From: Marsupella aquatica
Lineage: Eukaryota > Marchantiophyta
Direction of reading: 5' to 3'
DNA length: 64,000 nucleotides
NCBI GenBank assembly: GCA_973895155.1
Contig: OZ316894.1
Coordinates: forward strand, 1,550,001 to 1,614,000
The notes beneath the pieces were generated by a model. It searched no databases, had not been told where the DNA came from, and was given only the letters and a program-made list of their open reading frames with translations. The position numbers were made by a program, and so were the translations under genes. Below are positions 1 through 13,600 of the stretch, in pieces; the first letter of the stretch is position 1; every line of letters begins with the position of its first letter.

Positions 1-3000
1 AGGCTCTCTGTAGAGTGATTGCAAAGTTCTAGGACCACAAAGCGCCCTCTTGCAATCAATGAACAGGACGAACGCACCAATGGACCGAGAGCAAACCCAC
101 ATCCAATACAAAAAGACACGATGCCAACGAAAAATGTAAACTGACTATGAGCAGAGGCCAAAGGCCAAACACAAACAAAAATGTTAAAAAGGTGGTGTCC
201 CTCTTCCCCCTTATTACGACTTCTCACAGATGGGCCCAAGAGATTAAATCGAATTCCAAGTTACACCACTAGACTATGGACGTTTCTCACGCGCCCTTGC
301 ATTTTGGACACAAGTTGGACCAGACTTGATCTCGTCAAACGTGTTCGTCAATCAAGCACGTGAAGGGAAAGGAAGAGCTAAATTATAAAATGGGTCCCCC
401 CCCTTCACTGCAATTGGTAAGCTTGGTGAAATATAGTTCCGCTTTTGAAAAAGAAACCTACCCATACAACCTTCTGGAGTACTACAAATGAACTAGAATA
501 CTAGTGTCGGAGACTAGCTCCTCATCTGGATTGTGCAACATTTTTGGGCAAAAGTGCATGCCTCGTGCTGGGGTTAACCAAGGACCTTGCAAGTAGATTT
601 ATTGTAATACTGTAGTGAGAATCAAGTTAGCAGAAAAAACCAATGACATGAGAAATTTGGCGCAACTAGTGTGACACTTCAAAAGTTATGGGCTAGAAAA
701 AGATGCAGGGAGATTATCCTGAAACGGGGAGGATAAAGTCCACACTGGGCACCTCTTATATAAGGGAAATGCCATTCTCTGTTCAAATATGCTGTAAAAA
801 TGTTTTGACTAGGTATCTGCCAAATACTAGAAAAAGTGGACTAAGAGAAATTTTGGGAAGCAAATTAAAGACACATTTTGCTGCCAAAGATGTAAACCAA
901 GTTACAACAACGGTCATGAAACATGACTTTTTCCCTTTCCCAAATTTAAGCTACAGATATACTTGATGGACCCCAAACTTCAAAAAGTTATTTGATCTAT
1001 CCCATGAGATTTTTGGTACATTGATGTAAGGCCTATCAAGGGTCTGGATCATTAGTGGGGTCCATCACACTTTGGATTTTTGGAGTTCATCAAATAATTC
1101 TCTCAAATTTCAGCTCCTCTTCTCTCAAATTTCAGCTCCTCTGAAAACTGCCAAGGAAATGAATGATGGCAAGTTTTCCAATCATGAAGCGATAAAGGAA
1201 ACTGAAATCCAGGTGAAGAATGCATTGACCACCAGAACATGGATCCATGATTCATGATGATGATGTCTTGAATATGTTCCAATTATCTATCATATGCACA
1301 CTGATGGAATTACAACATTACTTTACAATAAAATACATTTCAGCAGTTTCTGATTTTGGGGGATTCTCTGCACGTGTTGTGTCAGCTAAAACATACCGTA
1401 ACTCCACATGGGCTGGTTGGTTTCAAAGTGCCCAATGTTTGTCCTTTTTGAGAGTGTCACATGGGGCTGCTTCACCTTGCTTCCACTAAGAAAGGCCCTC
1501 CTGTAATCACCTCAATAAGTTAACCTATCTTGTCACTTACCTTACCGACCATAAGGTTTGTGCAGTAATTTATTAATAAATTAACTATTTATCTATCAAC
1601 CAGGTTGCCAGGAAATTGATGCCCCTACATGTTTGACAAAATGCTCGGATAGACCATTGCCACCCAGATTCAACATTAGGAAAACCGTTTTGAACTCAGA
1701 TAGCACTCTGTCTGGTCATCTGTGGTTGGTCAATCGGAGGGTTACTTTCAGATGATCATGTTTGCACATGAATACATAATTATTGGGAGTTTGTGCCCAA
1801 CAAAGTTTTATTGTGTTGCTGGCTAAACTCTGGAAAAAAACTTACAATGTATATTTTAGGAATATCCTACTCATTTTATTTTTTTACGAGAAAAAAAATC
1901 TAGTAAACTCCTTGAGTCCATTTAACAATATGTTTCGTCTGGCCAAACTTGGAAAACCTTATTTCGTAAACATTCTAAAACAATTTCTTTTTACAGAGAA
2001 AATATGTAGGGAAATTATTTATAGCAATGACTATAATTTGAAAAGGGAAAATATGAACTTTTGGCACACTGCATGGGCAAACCTGATTGTCCCTACCGTA
2101 GTAACAGTCCTAGGAGTAGCTCCCAAGATTTTACTTAAAATATTTGTTTGACAACATGGGGTGTCAAGATGCCATGCGTGCATGCAGCATGGCCATTCCA
2201 GCTTGCTATTTATGGGGTCCATGTGATTTCCTGTCAGCAGCCCCCAAATGTGGTAAGCAATACAATACAAAACGGCAAGCAAAGCAATACAAAATGGAAG
2301 GAAGTGGTGGTGTTCAACAAATAAGGTCATGACAAAACAAGGAAAGAGAATAATTTGTGCCACCACCTACGTTGGCACAAGGCATAGCTCCTAAGTACTG
2401 TACGTGGCCAGGGTTCCATACACACGAAACCACGTTGGGGAGGATTATTTTATTCCCTAAACTAACTGATTAGTATTCTTCTCCCATGTGTTTCCGTTGT
2501 TATGCTGATTCATATTTTCTTTCCACGTGTGGGTTTGTTGTTGGCACTGCTGCGATGTTATCTAACTTCCTTGTTAATGTCAGGGTTTATGACTATTTGG
2601 ACTATTATATATTCAAGTCTAGGGTCAATATATAGACTCATTAATGTCTAGAGTGCTCGCCGCCCCCTCTGTCCCGTGCTCACAAGAATTCAACTCTCTC
2701 GACTTTTTCTGAGTTTAAAAAAGTTATGTGTGAACTACACTTTTGGGTGGGTCAAAAGAATAAAAGTCTAGCAGGATTATGCTATTGCACCTGCCTGACC
2801 CCCCTCCAACCGGTCTGCCATTGACCCATGGCTTGGTTGACGGTAGTTTTTGTCATGTCTAGTATGTACATCAGTAATTTAGGTTAGCAACGGCCCCCCT
2901 TAACACACTGGCCAATAAAAACTTGATTGGCCTCAATATATGCTTAGGAGTTTTCTTATCAGACAATTGTCTAGAATGAGAAAGAGAGTATTCCAGAGGA

Positions 3001-3352
3001 GGGGACCTAGCCAGTTCAAAAATATTCCATTGCCTCTTATTTCCGAATCAAGATGTAGGGGAGTTTTTTGGGAGAAGAGCTAGTGAGGCGTTTATTACCC
3101 TAAACAACAAACTGAAAAGTCCGACAAAACTCTGGAGTAACCCTTATTACCACAATGGCAAAAGAAGTAAAGCCCGACTAAGGAACAAGGTGAAAAGTTT
3201 GATACAACTCTAGAGTAACCAACATAGGAGGGTCACAAAAAGGCGGTTGTCCCAAGGCCCTAGTAGGAAGGCTTTGAATCACAGTTAAAGAAGAACATTC
3301 GAGTCACACTAAACATTCTTGTGCTGTAACATTTGATGAAATAAAAAAGAGT
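1..3352. other. Intergenic stretch, nothing recognised
   Basis: AT-rich sequence with only short open frames on both strands. None has a recognisable domain, a good start context or a splice partner that I can see. A short local repeat of the phrase CAAATTTCAGCTCCTC lies near 1110-1140. No RNA gene or mobile-element terminus was identified. Confidence 0.6.
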
Positions 3353-3630
3353 AAAAGTGTTACTTCTTTTTCATTTGTGCAATGTGGGCAGAAGGTAGCA
3401 TGCCGGTGTCAACTCCTTTGTTATAGTAGCTTGCACCAGCTGTGCTGAGCGCTAGGCAAAATTCATTGCCAGTTCAGAGGAGCTCTAGATGAGGAAAAGT
3501 GTTACTTCTTTTTCATTTGTGCAATGTGCGCAGATGGTAGCATGCCAGTGTCAACTCCTTTGTTATAGTAGCTTGCACCAGCTGTGCTGAGCGCTAGGCA
3601 AAATTGATTGCCAGTTCAGAGGAGCTCTAG
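3353..3630. repeat. Tandem duplication, 142-bp period
   Basis: Two head-to-tail copies of about 137 bp (3353-3489 and 3495-3630) differ at only a few positions. Shared phrases include AGTGTTACTTCTTTTTCATT and GCTGTGCTGAGCGCTAGGC. The near identity points to a recent local duplication. No coding frame runs through it. Confidence 0.9.
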
Positions 3631-4612
3631 GTGATTACACTGAGTATGTGCTTTTGACTATTGGCCAATGTCCACTTTGCTTTAGGTTCACCATAGCTAG
3701 AGCTCTTCTAGCACTTTAAATGTTAAGTTTCCTGTCAGTGTGCGTACTACTTAGGTCACTCTCCAAAAATGTTAGAGCCTCTCCAATGGTAGGGTCAAAT
3801 GATATTTTAACTCTAAAAAGAGCATATAGGGAGAGATGACTTCCCAGTATTGGGCCCTATCCCTAAATAATTGGGAGGGAGCCTCCATTTCACAAACCTG
3901 GCTGCCATATTTTAAAGAAATGACAGCCAAGAAAGAGTACTCTATTCTAGCCTGTATTCCCATCTATGTGAGCGATTTCACCGCATATCACAAGTAATAC
4001 CAGAAAGGCGAAGGATGCAGTTTGACACATTACACAACAATGTACATATTTCTGAAGCATTTATCTCCATATTTTCCATGGGAGTCCATTTTCTCCTGTC
4101 GAGCACTCTGTATACTACATTCTATCACAAAACCTGAAAATTGATACAAAATTGGAGTTGAAATCTCTAAACTGAGAGAGACAGCGTCTGCAGCAAAAGT
4201 CCCACCTCTGGAGTTTCGTGTGTCATAAATGCACCAAATCAGGATTTAAACTAGCCCCACTTCTTTCTCCAAGATTTCACTTGCTTCTAAACAACGATCC
4301 GAGTTGTAATGTGTGGTATACGAAATCTCCTTCCCCCCCCAAAACCAGTTTGTCCAAAGCTGAAATCGAACATTAACCTCCAATCCCAGAACATGAACAG
4401 CTTCTGAAATCCAGTATCGAGCTTCTCGTTGGCACAGCCGGTAGAGAGGTATGGCTGCAAACTGGACCCAAATTGGAAGCCAAAGCATGTACTCGTGACT
4501 GCTGTGTGTTATCACAAATGGTTGAAGATGACGTCAATTTGTGAAACCTGATTTTATTGATCTCAACTTGGCCGACGTCAAATATCAAGGATGCATATTC
4601 GAATTAACAGAA
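3631..4612. other. 3' flank of the RPB3-RRM gene
   Basis: No coding exon is recognised. This stretch lies downstream of the stop codon at 4613-4615 of the minus-strand fusion gene and probably holds its 3' UTR and polyadenylation region, which I could not place exactly. Confidence 0.5.
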
Positions 4613-7600
4613 TTAGTCCCATTCAAAAGATCCACCTTTGGACGGGGTATCTGGTCTGGTAACAGGTTGAGAAGGACCTGTCAAAGAGAGTAAAATCCGA
4701 ACGTCAAGTCACAAAGTGTCCAGAGGAATTTTAGATCCATCCAGATAACTTGAAAACCAAATCTGATTTTTAAATTAGAGTTTGTGGCTGAAAGAAAGTG
4801 CATTTCATGACGGACAATTACCTGCACCAAATCCAGGTCCGATTCCTCTGCTTCCAACTGATTGTCGGGCAGCTGCATGCACCACGAGTTGCATTCCGTT
4901 GAGCTCTGATGCATCCAGTTGTAGAGCCTTACAAAACGATTCCCTCTCCGCAAACTCCACATATGCGAATCTGGATAAAGCCAAAAGTACATCAACAGGA
5001 ACAAGGTTCAACACTAGTGTCCATGCGATCCAAATGTCTCCTCTTAAGTTCCACTAGAGACCTCTAAAGTTCCACTTATAACTTCAATTCTTTGGAGGGA
5101 ACTGAGGAAAGACATCCCTCTTGGGACACACAAGCACATATTGACGGTACTTGCTGGGTACTTCATTATTCTTAAACATGCTCCCAAGCACGTCACCGTC
5201 AGGAGGTTGGCACACAAGCACAAAATTTGGAAAGGAAAACATATGTAGTAAAACCCACGACCATACGGGACAGTAAGACAGAGAGAAAGAGAGACCCCTT
5301 GATATCTCCCGAGATTCTGTCAGTTGGAAGTCCGATTCGGACAATCCCCCCACAACTGGCAAAATGATCATTTAAAGCGTTTTTAATCTGTCAGACAAAC
5401 AATCAGAAGTTGGTCAGTCGGGTCATCAACGCTACAATTTGAAATAAGATAGATCACAGAATCGCGAACACAGAATCGCCTTTTTACATTTCCAAAATGG
5501 TCTATCCATTGACATCCAATAGGACACTAACGAGTCTTTCGCTTGAGACTCACTGAATTCTCATCCTGGAGTCTATCAAAACCTTTCACAAAAGCAGTCC
5601 TGTCACCGCCAGTGAAGCCACGACCGCCCTGGCCGGCAACATTCACCGTTAGAAGACGTCCTTTCAGACGTGGATTCTCTAGCTGTATTGCTTTATCAAG
5701 TTCCTCTTTCTCACTGAACTCGACAAAAGCAATCCTGCACAAACAAAGCAACTAGTTCAGAAAAATGAATGGGATTCACCGCCACAGGTCTTCCGACCAA
5801 AACTCAACAGAGTCATTTCATAGCAAGAAGCAGTTGGGAGCAGCAGATACCCGAGCAATCATCTCAAGAAAGTCATCAAGCCAGGTAAGGTAGGTACCCC
5901 TTAGACAAATTAGTCTCTTTCTCTAACGGAACTCTAATGTTGACGATCTTGCCGTAACTTTCAAAAATCTCCTTCAAGCCCTCCCGGATCTGTCCAAGAG
6001 AACCACGTATGCATAATCAGCTCAAGACCTATTCCAAAAGAGTGAAGACAAGCAAATCACTTACTAAATAAGGCAAGACTTCTCCGAGACCACAAAGTGG
6101 TCAGATGGACTAAGATATGAGCCAAATCATAATTGATAAATTGTTTGAACTGGTACTCACCTCCTTTTCCTTCATGAGTCTATCGAATCCTTTTACAAAC
6201 ATTGTGTGCGCTGTACGACCAGCTCCTTCCCTGGGACCTTGGGGTGGTGGTTGCCCTGAAGCATTGATCTGCATTCTTCTGTCTTGGACGATAACTCCAT
6301 CTAACTTTAGAGCCTTCTCAAAGGCATCCTTCTCACTAAACTCTACATAGGCAAATCTGTAGAAAAGAGAGACATTCATAGTAAGAAGCTTGACAGAAGG
6401 CAAAAAGTAGAATAATTAAAATAAACAACAGAGCAGTAGGGAATCGATGCGTGTTAATATATCCACTCTGCAGGAAAAATGCTTAATCTTAGTCCTGGAT
6501 CTACCACGAAGGGGAAGCGAGGAAAGGTGAACCAACCCCTTAATCTGCCCATCTTTCTCTGTAATTATTCGAGTGCTGACAATACTTCCACAGTCAGCAA
6601 AAAGAACTTCCAAATTTTTACGGATCTGCATAGACATCCAACCTTAGAATAATAAGAACATTGCAAAGTGCAAATGCCCATTTCATCCATTGACAGACGC
6701 TGTTCAATAATCACATCGAGTTCTACTTTTGGAGAAAAATAATCTCAACCTTCTATGCTACAATATAAAATGGCATATCAGTTTGTCAGCAGATAATCAT
6801 TCTCCACCCAACATCGATCAGAGTAGCTGCACTGCACGAAGTGCGTCCTCACCAGACCCTCGTCCAAGTCTCTATCGAAACCCTTCACATATACTGTTTT
6901 CTCCGCGTCACCTCGCCCCCGAGCTCCCCCATGTCCTCCACTGAAGTCCCCTCCACCCCAAGCACCTCCACCTGACGGAGGTTGTTGTCCGGCCTCATTC
7001 ACCACTAAGGTGAGGCCTTCATACTTGGAACCATTCAGCTCCAAGGCCTTTGACAAGGCATCCTTGTTGGCAAACTCAACAAAAGCATTCCTACGGAGAC
7101 GTCAAGAGCTTAGACCCAAACGGTGGAAGCTGGAACGAAACAAATTCCTTTTAATGGAAGACTACCGTCTAGTTTTCGCAGCTGAACTTGAGGAGAGAAT
7201 GGACTACTAAACTCGATCAATTCTCAATGAGTATATCATTTAAGTGAGAAGAACGCACACCACAAAATTGTCCTCTCTGTGGCTTTCTTGTTGGCTAAAG
7301 CTGGAAACAAATCTGTAGACGAGGCAAACCGACCACTACATTTCAATTGTTACGGAAGAGATGCGCTCAGATGCCCAAAGACAAGGAGTGTACCCTTTGC
7401 CTGCGCCTGTGTCTCTGTCTTTTGGAATTCGGACATCGATGACTTCACCACATTCAGCAAAATGTTGTTTCAAACCATTTCGTATCTGGATGAAACAGCA
7501 TTGAAAATTGATCCTCAGATCCAAAACCATGATGCAAGAAAATAAATCTGACCTGTAATGAATTGAATGGTTTACCATTTTTTTACCCTCCAGTTAGACA

Positions 7601-10600
7601 TTCAAGTATCAATACGTTGCTTACCAGCAATCTGCTAGAATTCACAACAATTATATGAAAATTTTCCGGCATGAATGATTAAACCCTTGTCCTAGTTTGA
7701 GATGGACACTGGCTCTCACTGATTCTTCAGCCTGGGACTTATCAAATCCTCTCACGAATACTGTTTTGTCATTCCCACTTCGACCTGCTCCACCTGCTCC
7801 TGATTGCCCAGAGGGATTCACAGTAATGGTACTTCCATTGAGGTCTGAATTATTGAGACCTAGGGCGCTTTCAAATGCATCCTTTTCACTGAACTCCACA
7901 TATGCAAACCTGACACAGGAAACGAAAATATGAGAAGAAGACCAGAAGTAAGGAATCTACCCATATTCCTGAATCTACTACAATTAAGGCATAGCCAACG
8001 ATATCGTATAGGGCTGATATTCTTTTATGGATATCTAGTCTCTACAAGCTCTATTACCCACTCAGAAATAAAAATCCAACATGTCGTGTCAGGGACCAAA
8101 TTGACTAACGAGATCAAGGAGGTAAGAGACCCTTTTATCTCCTTGGTATCTTTGTCAGTTAGGATCTTGATTCTCACAACATTGCCACACGATGCAAAAT
8201 GCTCCTTCAGTTGTTTTCGAATCTGCATAGATACGGACATTGGATCAAGGAAACATTTCTTCCAAAGTAAAACAAGGTCATATGAAAATTTTGCAGTGGA
8301 AGTTATGGGTAGTGCACGGCCCAGTAAAATATAGGATAAATTATACAACATTTATGCAAACATAGCCATCAGCGACAGATCATGCTCACCGACTCCTCCT
8401 CCTGAGATTTGTCAAAACCTCTCACATATGCTGTCTTCTCAGGGTCCCCTCGAGAAGCACCATAACTGCCTTGATCAGCACCAAAACCCCCCCCACTCTC
8501 TCCTCCGCCTCCCCAACCCCAAGGGCTGGGATCCACATTGAAAGTTGCTCCCCCTCCATCTGATCTACTACCTCCACCCCGTCCACCGGAGGGTTGCCCA
8601 GCCTCATTAATTACAAGAGTCTGACCATTAGATTCCGAACCATTCAAATCTATCGCTTTTGCCACGGATTCCGGGTCCTTAAACTCTACAAAAGCTATCC
8701 TGTATGGATCAAGAATACAAGAAGGACAGTTATCAGAGATAGCCACACAATATATTAAACCATGATGAAAATCCAAAGACTGCCTCTGGCCCATGCCACT
8801 CGCAATTGTGAAGCTTGAGTAATACTGTGAATTGTCTATACAAGATGATTCTCTTATGCCATGATATTATTATTGTCAAAAGGTGAATGTTGTCTGACCG
8901 GACAGGTCGAAGACAAGTCACTTACTCCGATTTTGCATTTGCAGAGACGATTTCTAGCTTTTGAATGATTGAAGTCAAATAAAGGGAGATACGTACCCTT
9001 TAATTCCCGCATCCCTATCTGTTGGAATTCGCACGTTGACAACTTCTCCACACGTAGAAAAAAATTCATTCAAACCATTCCGTATCTGTGCAAGAAAACG
9101 TACATTAGAACAAATACATTACTTTCTGTCGAGCTCTCCGTCAAGTTGAATGCTGCACCATCGTGGTATAGCGGTCAATCAGAAGTGCTAAGCAATATGT
9201 CATACCAAAAATATGAAGACATAGAAAGTGCGGACTGTATAGGGCATTTTGATAAATAAAACAAAACACGAATAGAAAGAGCCCACTTTCTATTTCTACT
9301 CACCGTGGATTCTTCCTGCATTTTGTCAAAACCTGTCACAAATACTGTCCTGTCATTGTTTCGACCACCACTGCCACCTCCTCCAGATGCACGAGGTTGC
9401 CCAGAGGCATTTACTACTAACGTCTTCCCGTCACAGTTAGAACCATCTCTAAGCAATGCGTTCTCAAAGCCCGCCATTTCACAGAATTCCACGTAAGCAA
9501 ACCTGCAGACAAGATACCATCACGAAGTACCAAGAGAATCTTAAGTGATGGCCAGTTACTTGTAATTACATCCCACACCATGCTTCCAAACAACTTGCTG
9601 TTGTTTTACCAATGAGATACTCGACTATCCGAGACTCTGATGTGAGTCATTTTTATCCAGAAGACAGAAGGTGCATCAAAATTCGTGACCCGCCAAAACT
9701 CGAACGAAGATTAAAGACTCATGGACGGAGAATATACCCTTTGATCTCTCCGGTGTCTTTCTCTGTTGGTATCTTAACTCTGACAATTTCTCCACATTCT
9801 CCGAAATGTGATTTTAAAGTATTTCGAATCTGCACACACAACCATTAATAGGAATCGGATGAAACACCATCTTTTATTCTAAGAAGAATCTCTAGGAGTG
9901 AACACTCAGTTCTCTCAGGAAAACAGACACAGCATGCAATGTTCGTCTATGAATGAAATTCTTCGGCGGTAATTCGCACTTACTGATTCCTCCTCCTGAA
10001 GCTTGTCAAATCCCCTCACATATACGGTTTGTTCTTGGTTCCCACGAGCCCCAGCCCCACGACCACCCCCATTGCCACCAAAGCCTCCGTCTCCACCAGA
10101 GGCACCTCCGCCCCAAATACCCTCATCTCCCCCACCATAGGTAAATCCTCCACCACCCGCACCTGAAGGAGGGGGTTTTCCTGCTTCATTGACGACAAGG
10201 TTGCATCCCTTGCATGGTTCACCATTCATCTTTAAGGCCTTGTCCAACCCTTCCCTTTCCTTGAAGTCAACAAAGGCTATTCTGCATTTACAAATGTCGT
10301 AGTGCATTTCAAAACCGGATTGGCAGATCTAATATAAAACGATGGGAAACATACCATTCAAACTTCAGCAAAACGCAGAGCCAACACGGGAATCATTTTA
10401 CTCAGGTCCTATTCCGGGTAGAGTGAACTACGAGGAAGTAAAAAAATCCAGACAATCTATGCCCCCTTCTTTGCAAATAACATCTCCCGTTTATCCTGAT
10501 CTTCCGCGCTGGAGCACTTGGGCTCTAGAATACAGAATAAAGTTCACAAGGTGATCTCATTTGAGGAAAAATTAAAGATCTCTCGCAAGTTGTGTTTCAA

Positions 10601-13600
10601 TGACATAAGTCTGCATACTAAAAACATTCTTATAAGGAAAAATGAGTAGTCGGGGGACTTGAGAGACAGCTACAGGGACACTAAAGTTCATAGCTAAGTA
10701 AAAAAAACGAAATAGAGATAAAAGGTAGACAGAGACCCTTTGATTTCGCCAGATTCTTTATCCGTCGGGATTCTAATGTTACTGATCTCGCCACAAGCTT
10801 CAAAATGTGATGTTAAACTAGATCGGATCTGCACAAACCCACGTCAAAAAATAACAATCAGATGGAGTACAAGAACACATACGCTTAACTATATAACTTC
10901 GAGAATTCAGCTAAATGGGGCTTGCAAAACTTGCATATTCTTATCAGGAGAAATAACTTCAAGAAGTGGAAAAGTTGGACTCACTGAAGCTTCATCCACT
11001 TTCTCAAATCCTCTCACATACGCTGTTGTATCAGATCCACTACGATCTCCTCCAAAACCACTACCCCCTCCGCTGCCGAACCCACCACCAGCACCACCTC
11101 CTCCACCAGAAGACGCATTTACAATTAGCCTCCGTCCATTAAGGTCTGACCCATTCTTTCCTAAAGCTTTTTCGTAGTCCTCCATATCGCCAAACTCCAC
11201 ATAAGCAATCCTGAGGAAACAAGTCTTTCTCAGATCTCCATGTAAGAACTAAGCTCCAATACATTCCCCTTGCACGGTCAATAATGCATGCTTTGTTAAC
11301 AAATGTGTTGACAATGAATGACCATAGCCATCTCACACAGCAAACCTTTAGAGCCCAAAGTCATGCAAATTTTCTGCAAGAGTTGGCTCCATATAATTCT
11401 ATGCTGTCCTCAAATAATTTTCTCTCTGCAATCGCTCAAGGTATCTCTCTCAAGCAAGAGAACGAGCTGTTCACCACTCAGCTACAAACTTTTGGAGAGT
11501 CATTCATTCTACACAATTGCGCTCATCGGTTCATATTTCCAAACCAACGGAACTCTACTTTCTTTACAAGGCCAAATGCGGAAAGGAACAATATTTGCAG
11601 AAGAAGAAAAAGCGACATACCCTTTTGAGTCACCATTATCCTTGTCTTTCGGAATTCTAACGTTGACGATCTCGCCACAATCCCCAAAGTGAGACATCAG
11701 GTGTTCTCGTATCTATCCATGTGGTGCCAATTGGAAATCATCAGATCCAAGTATCAAAACCAAGAAATGAGTCACATTGTCTGGTAAATTTAGTGACCCT
11801 TGTCAAAAGTGCTAAGAACACCAAACACCCACTCCTTGCAGAAATATCCAAATGCTTTTCAAATAATCAGTAGGAAAAAGACAATACCATGTCTTCACCC
11901 TCAGACTTCTCAAAGCCTTTGACAAATACTGTCTTCTCAGCATCACCACGGCCACGACTACCTCCTCCACCTTCTCCGCCATGGCCTCCACCTCCATCAC
12001 CTCCACCTCCATCACCTCCCGGTGACTGTCCGGAAGGGTTCACCACCAGACTTGTTCCATTGAAATTTGAACCATGCTTCTCTATAGCCAGATCAAAGGC
12101 GTCCTTGTCACTGAACTCAATAAATGCGATCCTGCATGACAACGGAGTCACCAACATCTCAACATGTTAAAAATACTTTACAAGGCCAAAGCCCAGGTGT
12201 TAGGTTAAAGGACTACTTTCAAAGAAAGTACCATCATCATCAGAATAATCCAGCACTTAATAACAGACTTCTCTCTGACTACAAGATATGAACGAGGGAG
12301 AGGGAGACCCTTTGCATTCGCCCGAGTCTCTGTCTGTCGGAACTCGAACATTCACAATATGGCCACAATCACTGAAATGTGAAGTCAAATCACTTTCTAT
12401 CTGCAAAGGAGCAGACACATGATGCATTAGAATGACCATTTTCTTTGAACACATACAACAGATCTACTAACAATTTCATAAGTTGACGGATGAGAAAAAC
12501 GAAGAAATTTATTTACTTCTAAGAGAAGGTCGAGTATTACACACCGCTTTCGCATCTGGTGACTTATCAAAACCTTTAACAAACACGGTAAGCTCTGGGT
12601 TACCGCGTGAACGCTCCGTTGGCCCACCTTGGCCAGCTGCATTTACAGTGAGAAGCTGTCCATTAAAGTCTGATTTGTCCAAAACGAGAGCCTTCTCAAA
12701 TGAATCCCTGTTGGTGAACTCCAGAAGAGCAAACCTGTGCACAGGAGCACATCCCGAATATAAGGTTAGTTGCAAGAACCTAATGATCAAACAGCAACAC
12801 ATCAAGAACTTATCCCAGAAGAGCACAGAGGAGTCCTGAATCTCCATAATGAACTGATAATCCCTTGCAATAATGAACTAATAATTTTAGCACAAGCAAT
12901 AACAATCCAGCAACTTCACCATTATCGTTCCAGCAGCGCGTAAGTGAATATTGCTACAACCAATACGCCACCAAACCAGCCCATTTTTGGAACCTTTCTC
13001 GGCAAGATATTATCCAAAGACCTTAGACAGTTCCCAATGCAATGACATTAATCAGGACTCTAGAAAATATTGTCATGATATTCTCATGGAGAGTTCTATA
13101 TATAGTAGTATTGAGAGACAAACCCTTTCATCTCTTCCTTTCCTCTGTCTGTTGGCACTCGAACGTTGAGAATGCCACCACAAGAGGAAAAATGCCGATA
13201 CAAACCACCTCTAATCTGCACAGAAAGTCATGAGATGGAGTGAAAAGAACTACAGTTAGTAATTTTGAAGTATTACTCCAGTAGATGAATGTTGAAAAGG
13301 CATTTATGGCTTCAAACTATTTTGTCACAAGGAGCGGAAACACAAGTGTGCATCCGTTTACCAGAAGTTACTCACAAAAGTCTCGGACAACGATTTATCA
13401 AAACCTTTGACAAATATAGTTAATTCAGGATCGCCCTTCACACGCTCTGGTTTAGGGCCCGTTGGGATCTTTGCACTGCAAGATTAAGGTTGTAGAACAA
13501 GATCAAGTATAAGCAAATACAAGATACATGATGTTGGAAAGATCAAAACAAGCCCTTCTGCTGCTCTCGGGGTAAGAAATGCGATGAACCCGTCAAGAAC

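Noticed and set aside
10740-12170. Plus-strand open frames with Pro-rich translations (for example 11889-12170)
   Set aside because: They are antisense shadows of the Gly-rich linkers in the minus-strand RRM exons; the minus strand has consistent splice sites and RRM motifs.
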